A DNA stretch of 64,000 nt from Arthrobacter sp. 31Y (GTDB taxonomy: Bacteria; Actinomycetota; Actinomycetes; Actinomycetales; Micrococcaceae). This document shows, piece after piece, positions 52,101 through 60,253 of this stretch. Below the pieces are notes generated by a model. It was not told the origin of the DNA and ran no database searches. It saw only the letters and a list, made by a program, of their open reading frames with translations. A program made the translations under genes and the position numbers. Position 1 is the first letter of the stretch. Each line of letters starts with the position of its first letter. The stretch is from NCBI RefSeq assembly GCF_000526335.1, contig NZ_JAFW01000001.1, forward strand, positions 868,001 to 932,000, written 5' to 3'.

Positions 52101-53324
52101 CAGGGAGGCGACGTGGTCCATCAGGGCATGACGGTGGCCGGTCAGTGTCTGGTGAAGGTTTCCAAGCTGTGGCTCAAGCGCTTTCTCGTTGCGCATGATG
52201 GCCCTGACCAGCTGGCCCTTGAGTTGCTGGGGGGTGGTGCCGTTGCCGGGACGGAAGAGCATTGACTCGAGGCCCAGCGATTCAAGGTGGCCTGAAAGCC
52301 CTCCAAGGCTGGATTGCCTGTCTCCCACCACCAGCACGGACTTGCCTTCGCTGACTAACGCACCGATGGCGTTGATGGCGGTTTGCGTCTGCCCGCTTCC
52401 CGGCGGGGTACTGACAACGAGTGAATCCCCGGCGCGGACGGCGTCCACCACATACTGCTGATCCGTATCAGCATCGAGCAAAAGAAGCTCGTCAGCCGGA
52501 TCCCGCAGGTCCAGGCTGGGGAACCTGGCCGCCTTGATCGGCTCGGGCTCGATATCGCCACCGTTGGCGGCAGTGGAGAGGGCCGCCACCGTGGGGTTGT
52601 TCATGTTGATCCATGGATCATCAAGGTTGCCTGAGAGGTCAGCCAGCGTGGTGACCAGCAGGTTGAACTCCACCTCGGCACCATGAATCGGCTGAATCAG
52701 CGTGGACAGACGGTCCAAGACCGGCTGGGGATCAAGCCGGGCAGTGTTGTAGGCCATGCGTGCCACAGCATTAACGTCAAAGACGATGCCATGAACAGTC
52801 TTCAGATGGCGCACCAGGGCCGGGTTCATTCGTGCTTGCTCGGTGAGCTGAAGCTCAAAGTCGTCTTCACCCGGCCTGACGGTAAGGACGATGGAGGTCA
52901 ACATCACCGGGGCAGAAACGCGTTGGGGCTTGCCGCCAACGGCAGAGGTCCACACCACGGTCCCGGCCGACAGATAGCCCGCCTCGATGCCGCGGTCGTT
53001 GCTGAGCTCGAAGATTTTGGATCGGATGTTGCGGGCCGCCCGGGCCGCCACCAGATACTGCTGGCGATCCCTGATCAGCGTGGACAGCCGTGTTCGCCGG
53101 CCTGCGAGCAACTGCGCCAGCCCGGAGGGGTGTGCGTTGCTGAGATCGATGGCGCCCTCAGGCGTTTTGACGAAGCGCAGCATTGTGTCTGCCCCGGTAA
53201 CGGGTTTAAGACCAGACAGCCATTTGCGGAGCTCTTCGGAGCCCTCTTCCTGGCCTTGACCTACTGACACGACTTCTGCCTTCTTTTCTGTACTAGCTTT
53301 AGACGCCTTGGACCATACCGGCAT
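49170..53324 (-). CDS. SF1 helicase-like / Vsr-type nuclease fusion with degenerate ATPase motifs
   Basis: 1,384 aa. The layout is that of DUF4011-type SF1 helicases: an N-terminal unrecognised region (about 1-270), Q-motif-like DQQYVVDAV, Walker A at 306-315 reading TPPGSGQTQT with Gln312 in place of Lys, motif II IIDAES (Asp844-Ala845) instead of DEAS, motif III GDAKI (Ile871 where Gln is usual), then QGLVRDHVIFSLGYG and LAMTRARRSMHV, close to motifs V and VI. After that comes a Vsr/REase-like C-terminal domain (GVLDIAAAADP, AIESDG, LLERMGWRYMSLWTIEVF), then an acidic disordered tail ending HEQWLKEQKPPHWG. Helicase activity is doubtful as three ATPase residues are lost together; the nuclease-like acidic residues remain. 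The ATG at 53324 was chosen over an upstream one at 53396. It sits between a CpaB-like gene and guaA, not in a defence island. Confidence 0.82.
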   Translation of the reverse strand: MPVWSKASKASTEKKAEVVSVGQGQEEGSEELRKWLSGLKPVTGADTMLRFVKTPEGAIDLSNAHPSGLAQLLAGRRTRLSTLIRDRQQYLVAARAARNIRSKIFELSNDRGIEAGYLSAGTVVWTSAVGGKPQRVSAPVMLTSIVLTVRPGEDDFELQLTEQARMNPALVRHLKTVHGIVFDVNAVARMAYNTARLDPQPVLDRLSTLIQPIHGAEVEFNLLVTTLADLSGNLDDPWINMNNPTVAALSTAANGGDIEPEPIKAARFPSLDLRDPADELLLLDADTDQQYVVDAVRAGDSLVVSTPPGSGQTQTAINAIGALVSEGKSVLVVGDRQSSLGGLSGHLESLGLESMLFRPGNGTTPQQLKGQLVRAIMRNEKALEPQLGNLHQTLTGHRHALMDHVASLHNVRERWGCSPYQAMQSLAELTSIHPAPSTTVRLKRSVLDNIKDREELAGRLRRAAELGSFSRASTSSPWYGARLVTRKETEEAQQLARLAEEKLPVLRDRMKQVSDHAEIRLGETFTEWGAQLELLIAVRESLDKFTPDIFDRPVHDLISATASSAWRRERNLEMPSMQRSRLRRVAKEYVRPGVHIADLHSSLVLVQEQRALWAGYATTQRHPAVPSGLADLGSLYRELDGELRRLGDALKHTSDGGSLHGTPYLQVMERLERLVADTATLETLPERTLLIEEMREHGLGELLADLAAREVPAASVAAELDLAWWQSALEAMISGDDYLAMSDGDSLRRLEAEYRLADQAHIASGAARLRWQLAQKWRQGLLEHPRQAELLRALLKDGRVTLPALSAQAPDLVPLLVPVWSVSPYLLTGVLPAEQKFDAVVIIDAESTSLQAVLPAIARARQVVAFGDAKIAHARTFSVAVEPPVAGVASHENVDSAFKALARVLPTWQLNWVYRAVDEDLILQLSKNYYDGGLRRLPDGNSVTGLDRSIHVEYIPDGTGLPGADHEGVESVTAEVNRVVDLVFEHARLRPRTSLAVVTASLRHAARIGEAIRLQLPNHALLSSFFGAGAESFRVVDLERAQGLVRDHVIFSLGYGRTPHGRALHSFGPLSIEGGRNRFALAMTRARRSMHVLSCFRPEDLDLDRLAHGAVDFYELLDRELSGNSNLGTPASRAVASEQALGEDPLVADLGERLRARGARVWHLYDGVLDIAAAADPVHTIGREGAEIPTPVAIESDGTERYRRMSVRERSRLRPQLLERMGWRYMSLWTIEVFTDPSSCADRIGSYLGLENHIAQSASAHHGFLHADEEQLNPGNARSLLADGTDVHADRDPQSDVHEAENAKEAPLMDHETGTEDTAGQESGEPATGDSADDAADTKSAATKTGSNGILPTKAAEDDPRRWGDDSGYDHEQWLKEQKPPHWG

Positions 53325-53446
53325 ACTTTCGAGGGTAGCGGGAATCCTCGGACAGCTCGCTCCGCAACGCTGTTCCACGGTGAAATTCGCCGTCATTTCA
53401 CAGTTGCAGCATTTGTGGGATGAAAACTGATCCCACGTTCAAGCAC

Positions 53447-53478
53447 AGTGGCCGGCCTCCCGGAGGAGGCCGGCCACT
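53447..53478 (-). terminator. Terminator of guaA
   Basis: Perfect 14-bp inverted repeat AGTGGCCGGCCTCC with a 4-nt loop, beginning 8 bp after the guaA stop. Confidence 0.8.
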
Positions 53479-53485
53479 CAGAATG

Positions 53486-55075
53486 CTATTCCCACTCGAT
53501 GGTTCCCGGTGGCTTGCTGGTGACGTCCAGCACCACGCGGTTAACACCGTCCACCTCATTGGTGATCCTGTTGGAGATCCGGGCAAGCAGGTCATACGGC
53601 AACCGTGACCAGTCCGCTGTCATGGCGTCCTCGGAAGACACCGGACGCAGCACGATCGGGTGACCATAGGTACGGCCGTCACCCTGAACACCAACGCTGC
53701 GGACATCGGCCAAGAGGACAACCGGCATCTGCCAGACGTCGTTGTCCAACCCTGCGGCCGTGAGCTCTGCACGGGCAATGGCGTCAGCCTTGCGCAGCAG
53801 GTCCAGGCGCTCCTTGGTCACTTCGCCCACGATGCGGATTCCGAGGCCGGGGCCTGGGAACGGCTGGCGACCGACGATTTCCTGAGGCAGGCCGAGCTGG
53901 GCACCGACGGCGCGGACTTCGTCCTTGAACAGGGCCCGCAGCGGCTCGACGAGCTCGAACTGCAGATCCTCGGGAAGACCACCCACGTTGTGGTGGCTCT
54001 TGATGTTTGCCGCACCTTCGCCGCCGCCTGATTCGACGACGTCCGGGTACAGAGTGCCTTGGACGAGGAACTTGATCTTTTCACCCTCGGCAGCGGCTTG
54101 GGCGATGATGGCCCTCTCCGCTTCCTCGAAGGCACGGATGAACTCCCGGCCGATGATCTTGCGTTTGGTCTCGGGATCGCTGACGCCGGCCAATGCTGAC
54201 TGGAAGCGTTCCTGCTCGTTGGCAACATAAAGGTTGACACCGGTGGCTGCCACGAAGTCGCGTTCAACCTGCTCGGCTTCGCCTTCACGCAGGAGACCGT
54301 GGTCAACGAAGACACAGGTCAGTTGCTCGCCGACGGCACGCTGGACAAGAGCGGCCGCGACTGCCGAGTCCACACCACCGGAGAGGCCACAGATGACTTT
54401 GGAGTCCCCGATCTGCTGGCGGATGCGATCCACCTGCTCTTCGAGGATGTTGCCCGTGGTCCAGTTGGGGCTCAGGCCCGCGCCCTTGAACAGGAAGTTC
54501 TCCAGCACGTGCTGGCCGTGCACGGAGTGCTTGACCTCAGGATGCCACTGGACACCGTAGAGGCGTTTCTCTTCATTAGCGAACGCTGCTACCGGCGCAC
54601 CGGCAGTGGAGGCGAGCACTTCGAAGCCCTCCGGGGCTTCCTGAACGGAGTCACCGTGGCTCATCCACGTGTTCTGGGAAGAAGGAACGCCGTCCAGGAT
54701 GGAGCGCGCGTCGCCTACAACCAGCGCTTCGGTTGCGCCGTACTCCCGCAGACCCGTCTGGGCCACCTTGCCACCCAAGGCGTTGGCCATGGCCTGGAAG
54801 CCGTAGCAGATGCCGAAAACGGGCACCCCGGCTTCGAAGAGGTCAGCGCCAACGCTCGGGGCGCCCTCTGCATAGACGCTTGAGGGCCCTCCGGAGAGAA
54901 TGATGGCTGCCGGGTTCTTGGCCAGAAGCTGCTCGGTGGTGAAGGTATGCGGAACAATTTCCGAATACACATTCGCTTCGCGGACGCGGCGGGCAATCAG
55001 CTGCGCGTACTGGGCACCGTAGTCAACAACCAGCACCGGCTTCTGGGAAGTTTGGGGTGCGGTGGGAGTAGTCAC
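53486..55075 (-). CDS. guaA: GMP synthase (glutamine-hydrolysing)
   Basis: 529 aa. Class I amidotransferase domain with [10 protein letters not shown] (nucleophile Cys), GVQWHPEV (His, Glu), then ATP-pyrophosphatase SGGVDS in [16 protein letters not shown] and a dimerisation C-terminus ending KPPGTIEWE, the usual conserved end. Converts XMP to GMP. ATG at 55075. It is separated from guaB3, which lies about 4 kb away on the same strand. Confidence 0.97.
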   Translation of the reverse strand: MTTPTAPQTSQKPVLVVDYGAQYAQLIARRVREANVYSEIVPHTFTTEQLLAKNPAAIILSGGPSSVYAEGAPSVGADLFEAGVPVFGICYGFQAMANALGGKVAQTGLREYGATEALVVGDARSILDGVPSSQNTWMSHGDSVQEAPEGFEVLASTAGAPVAAFANEEKRLYGVQWHPEVKHSVHGQHVLENFLFKGAGLSPNWTTGNILEEQVDRIRQQIGDSKVICGLSGGVDSAVAAALVQRAVGEQLTCVFVDHGLLREGEAEQVERDFVAATGVNLYVANEQERFQSALAGVSDPETKRKIIGREFIRAFEEAERAIIAQAAAEGEKIKFLVQGTLYPDVVESGGGEGAANIKSHHNVGGLPEDLQFELVEPLRALFKDEVRAVGAQLGLPQEIVGRQPFPGPGLGIRIVGEVTKERLDLLRKADAIARAELTAAGLDNDVWQMPVVLLADVRSVGVQGDGRTYGHPIVLRPVSSEDAMTADWSRLPYDLLARISNRITNEVDGVNRVVLDVTSKPPGTIEWE

Positions 55076-55180
55076 CAGACAAGACTACTTTGCCGGGCTG
55101 CCCGTGCGCACGTTGGCGACAGCGTCCAGAGCCCAAAACGGCCCCGCCGTTAGGCATCTCACATCTGGACGCAGCAGGTT

Positions 55181-55681
55181 CTAGTAGCGCTTGGACGCCT
55201 GCGGATTGGCTGCGAGTTCCGCTTCCACCTGCGCGTGGAATTTCTTCTCCACGATGAAGGACAGCAACGGGACAACTCCGCCAAGTGCCAGCAGGACCAT
55301 CTTGGAGAACGACCAGCGCATGAGGGACCACAGGCGGAAGTTGGAAACCAGGTAGACCACGTACATCCAACCGTGCACAATCAGCACCGAGGTTGAGATG
55401 TTGAAACCGCCAATGACTCCCTTGGGTTCGGATTCAGCAAAGCCAAAGCCAAACGGCTGGCCCGTAACAGCGTTCGTGCCGCCAGCGAAGAGCGAGACGC
55501 CGAAGCCGTAGCGGGCGATCAGTTCAGCACACAGCAAGAGAAGCATGGCACCGGTGAGGTACGCCATGACTTTGTAGAATTTCAACGCCGAACGGATTTG
55601 TGCTTCTGTCCCACCGAAGCGCCGCTTCTTGGGCTTGGGTCCGGATTGTTCGGGCTGGATAGCCGGTTTTGGCTCAATCAT
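55181..55681 (-). CDS. DUF3817-family membrane protein
   Basis: 166 aa with three helices. Basic cytosolic N-terminus (KPKKRRFGG), then KFYKVMAYLTGAMLLLLCAE, a HGWMYVVYLVSNFRLW helix, and the terminal PLLSFIVEKKFHAQVEAEL, the family signature. The ATG overlaps the SURF1 stop by 4 bp, so the two genes are coupled. Family function is unknown; the pairing with SURF1 recurs in actinobacteria and suggests a link to respiratory-chain membrane assembly (inference). Confidence 0.88.
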   Translation of the reverse strand: MIEPKPAIQPEQSGPKPKKRRFGGTEAQIRSALKFYKVMAYLTGAMLLLLCAELIARYGFGVSLFAGGTNAVTGQPFGFGFAESEPKGVIGGFNISTSVLIVHGWMYVVYLVSNFRLWSLMRWSFSKMVLLALGGVVPLLSFIVEKKFHAQVEAELAANPQASKRY

Positions 55682-56535
55682 TGCTGCACCTTTTGTTCTG
55701 GCTCTGGGCTGGTGGGTTCTGTGGTTGCCTCGGGGTGGTCGTCATCGTCGAACTCGTCATCCTCGTCCTCGTCTTCCTCAAGGTCGCGCCGGTAGTCGTC
55801 CTTCACCAGCCGCCACCAGATGAAGATCGAGAAGCCAGCGAAGACAACCCATTCCACTGCATAGAAGAGGTTCAGCCAGTTGACCTGCTCTGCAGGGGGC
55901 TGCGGCGGGATGTTGAGCGCCTTGACGTCGTCTCCGAGGGGAACCGTAACGCCGCCCGAAACTTCAGACGTCGCGGCGATGAAGCCTTGGTAACTGGACA
56001 CTCCCCAGGTGTTGATGAGCTCCGCCGCGGAGACTGCGGACGCCCGGCTTGGACCGGCGTCGACGTTTGGAACCGGCGCTTCAGACGGGATGAGGCGACC
56101 GGTCAGCGTGATGGTTCCCGACGGCGGCGGGCCGGCTTGGGCGGCGTCAGCCACCCAGCCGCGGGCCACAGGGATCCAGGTTTGTGGCGATGCACCAGCG
56201 CCCTTGAGCGCGGGGGCGTCGTTGACGGCAAAGGCTGAGACGATCCAGAAGCCTTTTTGGTTGTTGTAAAGGCGGCCCTCAACCAGGACCTGCTTCTGGG
56301 GATCGTAGGTTCCCGTGGCGGTGACCATCTGGTCCGAGACCGAACCGGGAAAGAACTGGCCCGGCTGGAGGACATCCACCAGGGGTTTTACTTCTTCGAT
56401 GCTGGACGGCGCCGGGGGCTCATGTTGGGCAGACCGGCTGAGCTGCCATTGACTGAGCAGCACAAACACCCCGGACAACAGAAGCGCAAAGACCAGTCCT
56501 GCGATCCAGCGGGGTTTCAACGCGGTTTTCAACAC
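55678..56535 (-). CDS. SURF1-family cytochrome oxidase assembly protein
   Basis: 285 aa. N-terminal helix (KPRWIAGLVFALLLSGVFVL), extracytoplasmic domain with ATGTYDPQKQVLVEGRLYNN and QKGFWIVSAF (SURF1 core), and C-terminal helix NLFYAVEWVVFAGFSIFIWW, then an acidic disordered tail. GTG start at 56535 overlapping GGGGTG. Probably inserts haem or copper in aa3 oxidase. Confidence 0.92.
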   Translation of the reverse strand: MLKTALKPRWIAGLVFALLLSGVFVLLSQWQLSRSAQHEPPAPSSIEEVKPLVDVLQPGQFFPGSVSDQMVTATGTYDPQKQVLVEGRLYNNQKGFWIVSAFAVNDAPALKGAGASPQTWIPVARGWVADAAQAGPPPSGTITLTGRLIPSEAPVPNVDAGPSRASAVSAAELINTWGVSSYQGFIAATSEVSGGVTVPLGDDVKALNIPPQPPAEQVNWLNLFYAVEWVVFAGFSIFIWWRLVKDDYRRDLEEDEDEDDEFDDDDHPEATTEPTSPEPEQKVQQ

Positions 56536-56599
56536 CCCTTAACCGTACTTCGTCCGGCTGTAGAACAACGAAACGAGGCGGAAGCGGCTTCGATCACCG

Positions 56600-57088
56600 T
56601 TAGTGGTCGAAGAACACCAGGCTGGAGTTGATGAGTTCGGAAATGACCTCGGTATCGTGCGCCCTGCGCAGGGACTCCCGGAACGACTCCTTTGACAGGG
56701 AACGGGCCAACGTGGCCAGGACCTCGAGGTGGTCGGAGAAGGAACTGGCCGGCGTGGCGATGAGGAGGACCAGGGTTGCCGGACCGTCACTGGCGCCGAA
56801 GTCCAGGGCATGGCCGAATTTGGTCACGCCTACGGCAATGGAGATCCTGTCCACGAATTCGCTGCGGGCATGCGGTAGACCGATGCCACCCGGTAGACCG
56901 GTGGCAAGCTGGTGCTCCCGCGAATGCACTTGCTCCAGGAAGCCCTCAAGGTTGGAAATCCTGCCGGCTGCATAGAGCCGCTGAGCCAGTTGAGCTGCGG
57001 CATCGATCTTGTCCTGGGCAACAAGTTCAAGGATGACCGTATCCGGGGTTGTCAGTTCCGCGTCGTACCGGTCAAGTGGTTCAGCCAA
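56600..57088 (-). CDS. Orphan PTS EIIA domain (fructose/mannitol/Ntr type)
   Basis: 162 aa single-domain EIIA-2. The phosphorylated His is His73 in GLPHARS, with the preceding GGIG loop and the SDGPATLVLLIATPASSFSDH stretch typical of this type. No EI, HPr, EIIB or EIIC gene is in the window, so it is probably a regulatory acceptor rather than part of a sugar permease. It lies between SURF1 and glpD; glycerol metabolism is a natural regulatory target but this is inference. Confidence 0.9.
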   Translation of the reverse strand: MAEPLDRYDAELTTPDTVILELVAQDKIDAAAQLAQRLYAAGRISNLEGFLEQVHSREHQLATGLPGGIGLPHARSEFVDRISIAVGVTKFGHALDFGASDGPATLVLLIATPASSFSDHLEVLATLARSLSKESFRESLRRAHDTEVISELINSSLVFFDH

Positions 57089-57135
57089 GTTGTGTTCCCT
57101 CCGTGTGGCCTGCCGGCCTCAGTCCCTTGAGCTGG

Positions 57136-58890
57136 TCAGCGAAGGGGAACGATGTCATCCACTCCCATGCGCGCAGCATCGGCCGATTCGTCATCGGGTT
57201 GCTGCTGACTTAGCCGTTCAGCTTCAACACGCGCCAGGTAGTGCTTGATTTCGCTTTCGCGCTGAGTCTCGCTCCAGCCAAGGATTTCTCCCATCAGCTT
57301 AGCTACTACAGGCGCCGCAGACACACCCCGGTCCCATGCTTCGATGGAGATCCGGGTGCGGCGGGTCAGGACGTCGTCAACGTGCCGTGCGCCCTCGTGG
57401 GTTGTTGCATAAACAACTTCCGCGGCCAAATAGTCATCCGCTCCGGGAAGGGGCTCTCCTAATTCCGGCCTTGCGGAGATGATCTCCAGGACTTCCGGGG
57501 TCATGGATCCGAAGCGGTTGAGTAGGTGCTCCACCCGGGCCACGTGAACCCCGGACTGTTCTGCTAACCTGCTGCGTCGGTTCCAAGCAGCTTTGAATCC
57601 CACTGCTCCGAGGAGCGGAATGGTTTCGGTACAGCTGGATGGCACGCGTTCGTCCATAGCCCTGGTTGCCTCGTCGACGGCATCTTTGGCCATGACGCGG
57701 TAGGTGGTGTACTTCCCGCCGGCCACCACAACGAGCCCGGGCACAGGATGCGCCACCACATGTTCGCGGGACAACTTGGCAGTGGAATCGTTGTCCCCGG
57801 CCAGCAGAGGCCGGAGGCCTGCGTACACACCTTCCACGTCCTCGCGGGTCAGCGGTCGCTTGAGAACCTTGTTGACATGCTCCAGAACGTAGTCGATGTC
57901 CTTGCTGGAAGCCGCCGGGTGGGCCTTGTCCAGCGTCCAATCCGTATCCGTAGTGCCGATAATCCAGTGCCGGCCCCAGGGGATGACAAAGAGCACTGAC
58001 TTTTCGGTTCGAAGAATCAGCCCGACGGTGGACTGGAACCGGTCCCGTGGCACCACAAGGTGGATTCCCTTAGACGCACGGACCTTGAGCTGCCCTCGGT
58101 CCGTCACCATTGCCTGCGTTTCATCGGTCCACACGCCGGTGGCGTTGACCACTTGCTTCGCCCTTACTTCAAAGACGCTTCCATCCTCTTGGTTCTCCAC
58201 CTTGGCCCCGACAACGCGTTCCCCTTCACGGAGGAAGTCCACCACCCGGACGCGATTCGCGGCGTGGGCTCCGTAGTGTGCCGCAGTCCTGACGAGGTTA
58301 ACCACCAAGCGGGCATCATCCACCTGGGCATCGTAGTAGCGAATGGAGCCTACGAAGGCATCTTCTTTGAGACTCGGAGCTGCGCGGAGGGTTCCGCGCC
58401 GGAAGAGGTGCTTGTGCATGGGGACGCCCCGGCTATTGCCGGAGGTCAGACCCAAAGTGTCATAGAGCATGATGCCCGCACCCACGTAAGGGCGCTCCCA
58501 GATACGGCGAGTCAGCGGGTACAGGAATGGGACAGGCCGCACCAAGTGCGGAGCGATTCGCTGGATCAGCAACCCCCGCTCTTGAAGGGCTTCCTGCACT
58601 AAGCCGAAATCAAGCATCTCCAGGTACCGCAGTCCACCGTGGATGAGCTTTGAGGATCGGGACGAAGTGCCGGACGACCAGTCCCGGGCCTCCACGATCC
58701 CTACGGTGAGGCCACGGGTGACGGCATCCAGGGCTGCACCGGCGCCCACCACGCCGCCTCCGACAATCAGGATGTCGAGCTCTTTGCCCGCCTGAGCGGT
58801 AGCCTTCAAGACTTCGATTGATGCGGCGCGGGATTCCGGGCTCAGTGCTCCCGGTGAATTTACCTGCGGACCGCCTGCGACATTGCTCAT
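57136..58890 (-). CDS. glpD: Aerobic glycerol-3-phosphate dehydrogenase
   Basis: 584 aa flavoprotein feeding electrons from glycerol-3-phosphate to quinone. FAD-binding motif DILIVGGGVVGAGAALDA near residue 40, SKLIHGGLRYLEMLDFGLV substrate loop, IPWGRHWIIGTTDTDW, and GGKYTTYRVMAKDAVD near the C-terminal third. ATG at 58890 follows GAGGAGGGG. An in-frame start at 58911 is less likely. No glpF/glpK is adjacent. Confidence 0.94.
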   Translation of the reverse strand: MSNVAGGPQVNSPGALSPESRAASIEVLKATAQAGKELDILIVGGGVVGAGAALDAVTRGLTVGIVEARDWSSGTSSRSSKLIHGGLRYLEMLDFGLVQEALQERGLLIQRIAPHLVRPVPFLYPLTRRIWERPYVGAGIMLYDTLGLTSGNSRGVPMHKHLFRRGTLRAAPSLKEDAFVGSIRYYDAQVDDARLVVNLVRTAAHYGAHAANRVRVVDFLREGERVVGAKVENQEDGSVFEVRAKQVVNATGVWTDETQAMVTDRGQLKVRASKGIHLVVPRDRFQSTVGLILRTEKSVLFVIPWGRHWIIGTTDTDWTLDKAHPAASSKDIDYVLEHVNKVLKRPLTREDVEGVYAGLRPLLAGDNDSTAKLSREHVVAHPVPGLVVVAGGKYTTYRVMAKDAVDEATRAMDERVPSSCTETIPLLGAVGFKAAWNRRSRLAEQSGVHVARVEHLLNRFGSMTPEVLEIISARPELGEPLPGADDYLAAEVVYATTHEGARHVDDVLTRRTRISIEAWDRGVSAAPVVAKLMGEILGWSETQRESEIKHYLARVEAERLSQQQPDDESADAARMGVDDIVPLR

Positions 58891-58970
58891 CGGACCCCTC
58901 CTCAAACGCAACAGCTGGTAGTCCCCTACCCTACTTGTTGCCCGCCGCCTTGGGCAGTGGCCAAGGAGGC

Positions 58971-60104
58971 CTAGCCGAGATAGGGCGAGACGACGACGTC
59001 CACCCGTTGGAATTCCTTCAGGTCCGAATAGCCGGTGGTCGCCATCGAGCGGCGCAGGGCACCAATCAGGTTCGACGTTCCATCGGTGTGGTGGCCAGGT
59101 CCGAACAGGACCTCTTCCAGCGGACCAACGGTACCCACGTTGACGCGGTCACCACGCGGGGACTCAAGGTGGTGGGCTTCAGGACCCCAGTGCCAGCCAC
59201 GGCCAGGGGCTTCTTCGGCGCGGGCAAGTGCGCTGCCGAGCATGACGGCGTCGGCGCCCATGGCGATGGCCTTGACGATGTCGCCGGAGCTGCCCATGCC
59301 GCCGTCGGCAATAACGTGGACGTAACGTCCGCCGGACTCATCCATGTAGTCACGGCGGGCGGCAGCGACGTCGGAGATGGCCGAAGCCATGGGCGAGTGG
59401 ATGCCGAGGGCACGGCGCGTAGTGGATGTGGCGCCACCCCCGAATCCGACCAAGACGCCGGCCGCACCTGTTCGCATCAAGTGGAGGGCCGGGGTATAAC
59501 CGGCTGCGCCGCCGACGATGACGGGAACATCGAGTTCGTAAATGAACTGCTTGAGGTTCAGCGGTTCGTGGTTCTTGGAGACATGCTCGGCAGAGACGGT
59601 GGTGCCACGAATGACGAAGATGTCGACGCCGGCTGCCACCACGGTCTTGTAGTGTTCCTGGGTGCGTTGCGGCGTGAGGGACCCGGCGACGGTCACGCCC
59701 GCGGCGCGGATCTCGGCCAAGCGGGAGCTGATGAGTTCCGGCTGCACGGGAGCCTGGTACAGGTCCTGCATGCGCCGCGTAACGGCTGGGCTGCTGGTCT
59801 CATCAGCCAGGGCGGCGATCTCGTCGAGGACCTTCTGCGGGTCCTCGTACCGGGTCCACAGACCTTCGAGATCCAGGACGCCGAGGCCACCCAGGCGCCC
59901 CAACGCGATGGCGGATTCCGGTGACATCACCGAATCCATCGGCGCAGCGATGACAGGCATGTCGAATTTGTAGGCGTCGATCTGCCAGGAGACAGAGACG
60001 TCCTTCGGGTCACGTGTCCGGCGGTTCGGAACAATCGCGATGTCATCCAGGGAGTAGGCACGACGCCCACGCTTGCCACGGCCAATCTCAATCTCGTAAG
60101 TCAC
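58971..60104 (-). CDS. guaB3: GuaB3-family IMP dehydrogenase-like protein
   Basis: 377 aa TIM-barrel without CBS insert. PVIAAPMDSVMSPESAIALG, IVGGAAGYTPALHLMRTGAA and ESGGRYVHVIADGGMGSSGD are those of IMPDH. In the active-site loop, the Cys of GSxCTTR is replaced: GFGGGATSTTRRALGI carries Ser. The lack of this Cys is a known property of the actinobacterial GuaB3 group, so a classical IMPDH reaction is doubtful. It is not linked to guaB2 here. Confidence 0.92.
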   Translation of the reverse strand: MTYEIEIGRGKRGRRAYSLDDIAIVPNRRTRDPKDVSVSWQIDAYKFDMPVIAAPMDSVMSPESAIALGRLGGLGVLDLEGLWTRYEDPQKVLDEIAALADETSSPAVTRRMQDLYQAPVQPELISSRLAEIRAAGVTVAGSLTPQRTQEHYKTVVAAGVDIFVIRGTTVSAEHVSKNHEPLNLKQFIYELDVPVIVGGAAGYTPALHLMRTGAAGVLVGFGGGATSTTRRALGIHSPMASAISDVAAARRDYMDESGGRYVHVIADGGMGSSGDIVKAIAMGADAVMLGSALARAEEAPGRGWHWGPEAHHLESPRGDRVNVGTVGPLEEVLFGPGHHTDGTSNLIGALRRSMATTGYSDLKEFQRVDVVVSPYLG

Positions 60105-60253
60105 GGCTCTACTTTACTTGACCCCTCCCGGAACCCCGCTTCGCGCCGCGCGTTGCCCGGGAGCTTTCCACATGGGCAGGAATCCCCATGGCAGAACGCC
60201 GGACTTATCCGATAGCCTGCGAAACCATACGCACATCTTGCAAGGGGGGAACC

